A stretch of DNA of 64,000 nucleotides, from the NCBI GenBank assembly GCA_002490775.1, contig DKUR01000022.1:27541-91540 (forward strand), read 5' to 3'. Positions within the stretch are counted from its first letter, which is position 1, and every line of letters begins with the position of its first letter. This stretch comes from Lachnospiraceae bacterium UBA7199 (GTDB lineage: Bacteria; Bacillota; Clostridia; Lachnospirales; Lachnospiraceae). A program made the translations under genes and the position numbers. Positions 62,204 to 64,000 of the stretch are shown piece by piece. The notes beneath the pieces are model-generated. The model was given only the letters and a program-made list of their open reading frames with translations. It did not search any database and had not been told where the DNA came from.

Positions 62204-63415
62204 ATGTCAAGTGTGCGGGATTATTTTAAAGAAAGAGAAAAAAGGCAAAGTACAACAAAAAATGTTGATTATAAAGAAAAAATCCGAAGCCACAAGCTGA
62301 CATTTTTTTACAGAACTGTTCTTTTCATTTTATTATTGATAGTTGTCATTGCTTTGCTTATTTTGCAATGGAAGAACAAAGTCTTTACAGAAAGTATTGT
62401 TGCAAGTTCTAATTCTGTGACGATTGTGCAGGGGGCAAATGTTAAAAATCTGGATGGAAGTATTCTTTTGTACAGCAAGGACGGAGCCAGCTGCATTGAT
62501 TCTAAGGGTAATGCTGTATGGAACAGGACTTATGAAATACAAACGCCATTGATTTCAATTTGCGGGCAGACAGCAGCAATTGGAGATTATAATGGACGAG
62601 CCATCTATGTTGTAGATAAATATGGAATTAAAGGGACAGTTAAAACAAACCTTCCAATTAGAAACTTTTGTGTTTCTGAAAATTGTGTAGTGGCAGCAGT
62701 GCTGGATGATGTGGATGTGACCAGAATTTATGTTTATAATGCCAATGAAGATACGGAGACACCTATTGTAGAATCCAGAGCAACTATGGACAAAAGTGGA
62801 TACCCCGTCAGCATTAGCCTTAGCCCAAACGGAAAAATTATGGCAGTTTCATATTTGTATGTCGATAGTGGAAATATGAAATCTTCCGTGGCATTTTATA
62901 ACTTTGGCGAAGTGGGAAAAAATGAAGCGGATAATTATGTAAGCGGCTATGATTACGCGGGAACGATACTGCCATACGTTCAGTTTATGAATAATGATGC
63001 ATCCTTTGGCGTGTCAGATGACCGGATTGTATTTTTCTCTGGCGCAGAAAAACCTGCCAACATTGCGTCAAGCTTGTTGGAGGAGGAAGTACAAAGCATT
63101 TATTATAATGAAAATTATGTAGGACTGGTTTTCATAAATCAAAGCGGAGAGTCGGCCTATCGGTTAGATGTTTATAATACATCAGGAAGCAAGATACATT
63201 CACAGTTGTTTGACATAGAATATACGGATATAGTTTTTAATAAGGATCAGATTATCATTTACAATGATATGGATTGCCAGATATGCAATATTAAAGGGGT
63301 AGATAAGTTTGCAGGTGAGTTTGAAAAAAGTACTTGTTTGGTCATTCCCACTTCTTCCGTTTATAAGTATATCACGGTCACAATGGATTCTATTGATACG
63401 ATTGAGCTAAAATAG
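62204..63415 (+). CDS. DUF5711 family membrane-anchored beta-propeller-like protein
   Basis: A 403-residue protein. A charged cytoplasmic N-terminus (1-35) is followed by one helix (about 38-60, TVLFILLLIVVIALLILQW) and a large external domain. That domain has repeated short beta motifs (SKDGASCIDSKGNAVWNRTYE; SISLSPNGKIMAVSYLYVD; GLVFINQSGESAYRLDVYN), like a WD/PQQ propeller of about six blades. This matches DUF5711. The function is unknown; a surface sensor or scaffold is possible. TGGAGA supports ATG 62204 rather than TTG 62177. Confidence 0.82.
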   Translation: MSSVRDYFKEREKRQSTTKNVDYKEKIRSHKLTFFYRTVLFILLLIVVIALLILQWKNKVFTESIVASSNSVTIVQGANVKNLDGSILLYSKDGASCIDSKGNAVWNRTYEIQTPLISICGQTAAIGDYNGRAIYVVDKYGIKGTVKTNLPIRNFCVSENCVVAAVLDDVDVTRIYVYNANEDTETPIVESRATMDKSGYPVSISLSPNGKIMAVSYLYVDSGNMKSSVAFYNFGEVGKNEADNYVSGYDYAGTILPYVQFMNNDASFGVSDDRIVFFSGAEKPANIASSLLEEEVQSIYYNENYVGLVFINQSGESAYRLDVYNTSGSKIHSQLFDIEYTDIVFNKDQIIIYNDMDCQICNIKGVDKFAGEFEKSTCLVIPTSSVYKYITVTMDSIDTIELK

Positions 63416-63487
63416 GATAACGGTTGAGCAGCATGTGTTTTTATGAATCATGTGTGCTGAATAGTTAGAGGCAACAGGAAGGTACAA

Positions 63488-63877
63488 ATGTATTATATTG
63501 CGTTGGTCATAATAGCTATTATTTTTATATGGAGAATTGCAGCAGGATTTCGTAAGGGAATGATTCAGGAAATTATTTCGCTTATTGCAATGGTTATTGC
63601 AGGTATTTGCGTTATTCTTATTTTAGGAGCAATAGGCAGCTATTTGAATCAGGAGATTGGAAAAACAATCCAGATAGTAGTGGTTCTTGTTGTAGTGTGT
63701 CTGATTTATCGCTTGGTACATGTTCTTTTTACTTCTCTGGAGCTTATTTCTAAACTGCCGATTATTAAGGGAGTGGATAAATTGCTGGGAGCAGTTGTAG
63801 GATTGGCAGAGGCGGCACTGATAGTAGGTTTTCTTGTATATTTCCTTAAAAATTGGGGACTGTCTATTTTAGCATAG
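63488..63877 (+). CDS. CvpA-family membrane protein
   Basis: A 129-residue protein with four predicted helices, matching CvpA (colicin V production) in length and in FRKGMIQEIISLIAMVIAGI and IKGVDKLLGAVVGLAEAALIVG. CvpA proteins are linked to membrane homeostasis in several bacteria. It is shorter than many family members, with no periplasmic extension. CAGGAAGG precedes the ATG. It follows DUF5711 after 72 bases. Confidence 0.85.
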   Translation: MYYIALVIIAIIFIWRIAAGFRKGMIQEIISLIAMVIAGICVILILGAIGSYLNQEIGKTIQIVVVLVVVCLIYRLVHVLFTSLELISKLPIIKGVDKLLGAVVGLAEAALIVGFLVYFLKNWGLSILA

Positions 63878-63917
63878 TAATATTTTGGAAAAATTTTAAA
63901 AAAGTTTAGAAAAAATA

Positions 63918-63946
63918 TTGACATTAATTTTACATTCTGATATCAT
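63918..63946 (+). promoter_or_regulatory. Strong promoter leading out of the window
   Basis: TTGACA (63918-63923), 17 bases and TATCAT (63941-63946). A second TTGACA lies at 63986-63991, with its -10 outside the window. Tandem strong promoters suggest a stable-RNA or other highly expressed operon to the right, possibly rRNA; this is inference. Confidence 0.7.
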
Positions 63947-64000
63947 ATGAAAGTCGCACGTTGGATGATGTTGCGGCACAGAACCTTGACAAATAAACAG

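Noticed and set aside
1..64000. CRISPR arrays, transposases, prophage or integrase genes
   Set aside because: No regularly spaced repeats with spacers and no recognisable mobile-element proteins were found.

Overview
The window reads as chromosomal DNA of a low-to-mid GC Firmicute, most likely a member of the Lachnospiraceae (Clostridia). The evidence is the hrcA-grpE-dnaK-dnaJ order, the uvrC-hprK-murB-rapZ-whiA-HPr-like run, strong Shine-Dalgarno sequences, TTGACA-N17-TATAAT promoters, a methionine T-box, a mid-sized Firmicute-type SRP RNA, and families typical of that group (VanW/YoaR, DUF1846, DUF5711, DUF6128-like, DUF1189-like, DUF624). The genus cannot be fixed from sequence reading alone. 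I see no prophage, transposase, CRISPR array or conjugative module. This is mostly core chromosome with short accessory islands.

Layout. 1-4.5 kb: heat-shock operon (hrcA 3' part, grpE, dnaK, dnaJ). 4.5-10.1 kb: a reverse-strand anchored protein, an unlisted 35-residue membrane peptide, a VanW-type exported protein, an AIR-synthase-like/Lrp/aminotransferase operon, and a small Xre regulator with its probable operator. 10.1-17.8 kb: pyrG (reverse, with a terminator in its leader), DUF1846, ftsH, uvrC. 17.9-23 kb: hprK, ROK glucokinase, murB, rapZ, whiA and a Crh-type HPr whose phosphorylatable His is Gln. 23-31.3 kb: lipid kinase, class II aldolase, DUF1189-like protein, alanine symporter, cyclophilin, GNAT, and an Amt/P-II fusion. 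31.4-37 kb: T-box plus metG, hydrolase, a small exported protein, D-lactate dehydrogenase, GNAT. 37-42.8 kb: DUF624, a diguanylate cyclase, a stand-alone MsmX-type ATPase, a PucR/CdaR-type regulator, a DUF6128-like protein. 42.8-44.4 kb: SRP RNA (reverse), a radical-SAM activase and tadA. 44.4-57.8 kb: a PadR/FtsW-like pair, MATE pump, complete CUT1 sugar ABC transporter, lipoprotein, DUF2971, YitT, tRNA-Ser, CDF exporter, phosphofructokinase. 57.8-64 kb: dnaX-ebfC-recR, galM, an unrecognised protein, DUF5711, CvpA, and a strong promoter running off the right edge.

How it fits together. Sugar use and its control form one theme: HPr kinase, Crh-like HPr, glucokinase, PFK, aldolase, galM, D-lactate dehydrogenase, two CUT1-type ATPases and a sugar-responsive regulator. 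tadA/SRP RNA and dnaX-ebfC-recR are close neighbours in Bacillus. Here they are about 13 kb apart, with transport and regulatory genes between them.

The least-explained signals are: a family of short palindromic repeats carrying AACATAAGG (clear copies near 11.8, 53.4 and 56.5 kb, related pieces near 24.9 and 44.4 kb); terminators sitting just inside the pyrG and alanine-symporter leaders; a double palindrome over the padR promoter; an N-terminal prefix domain joined to an FtsW/RodA-like protein; a solute-binding lipoprotein with a second C-terminal membrane anchor; and the 35-residue membrane peptide. No complete, clearly new defence or biosynthetic system was recognised.
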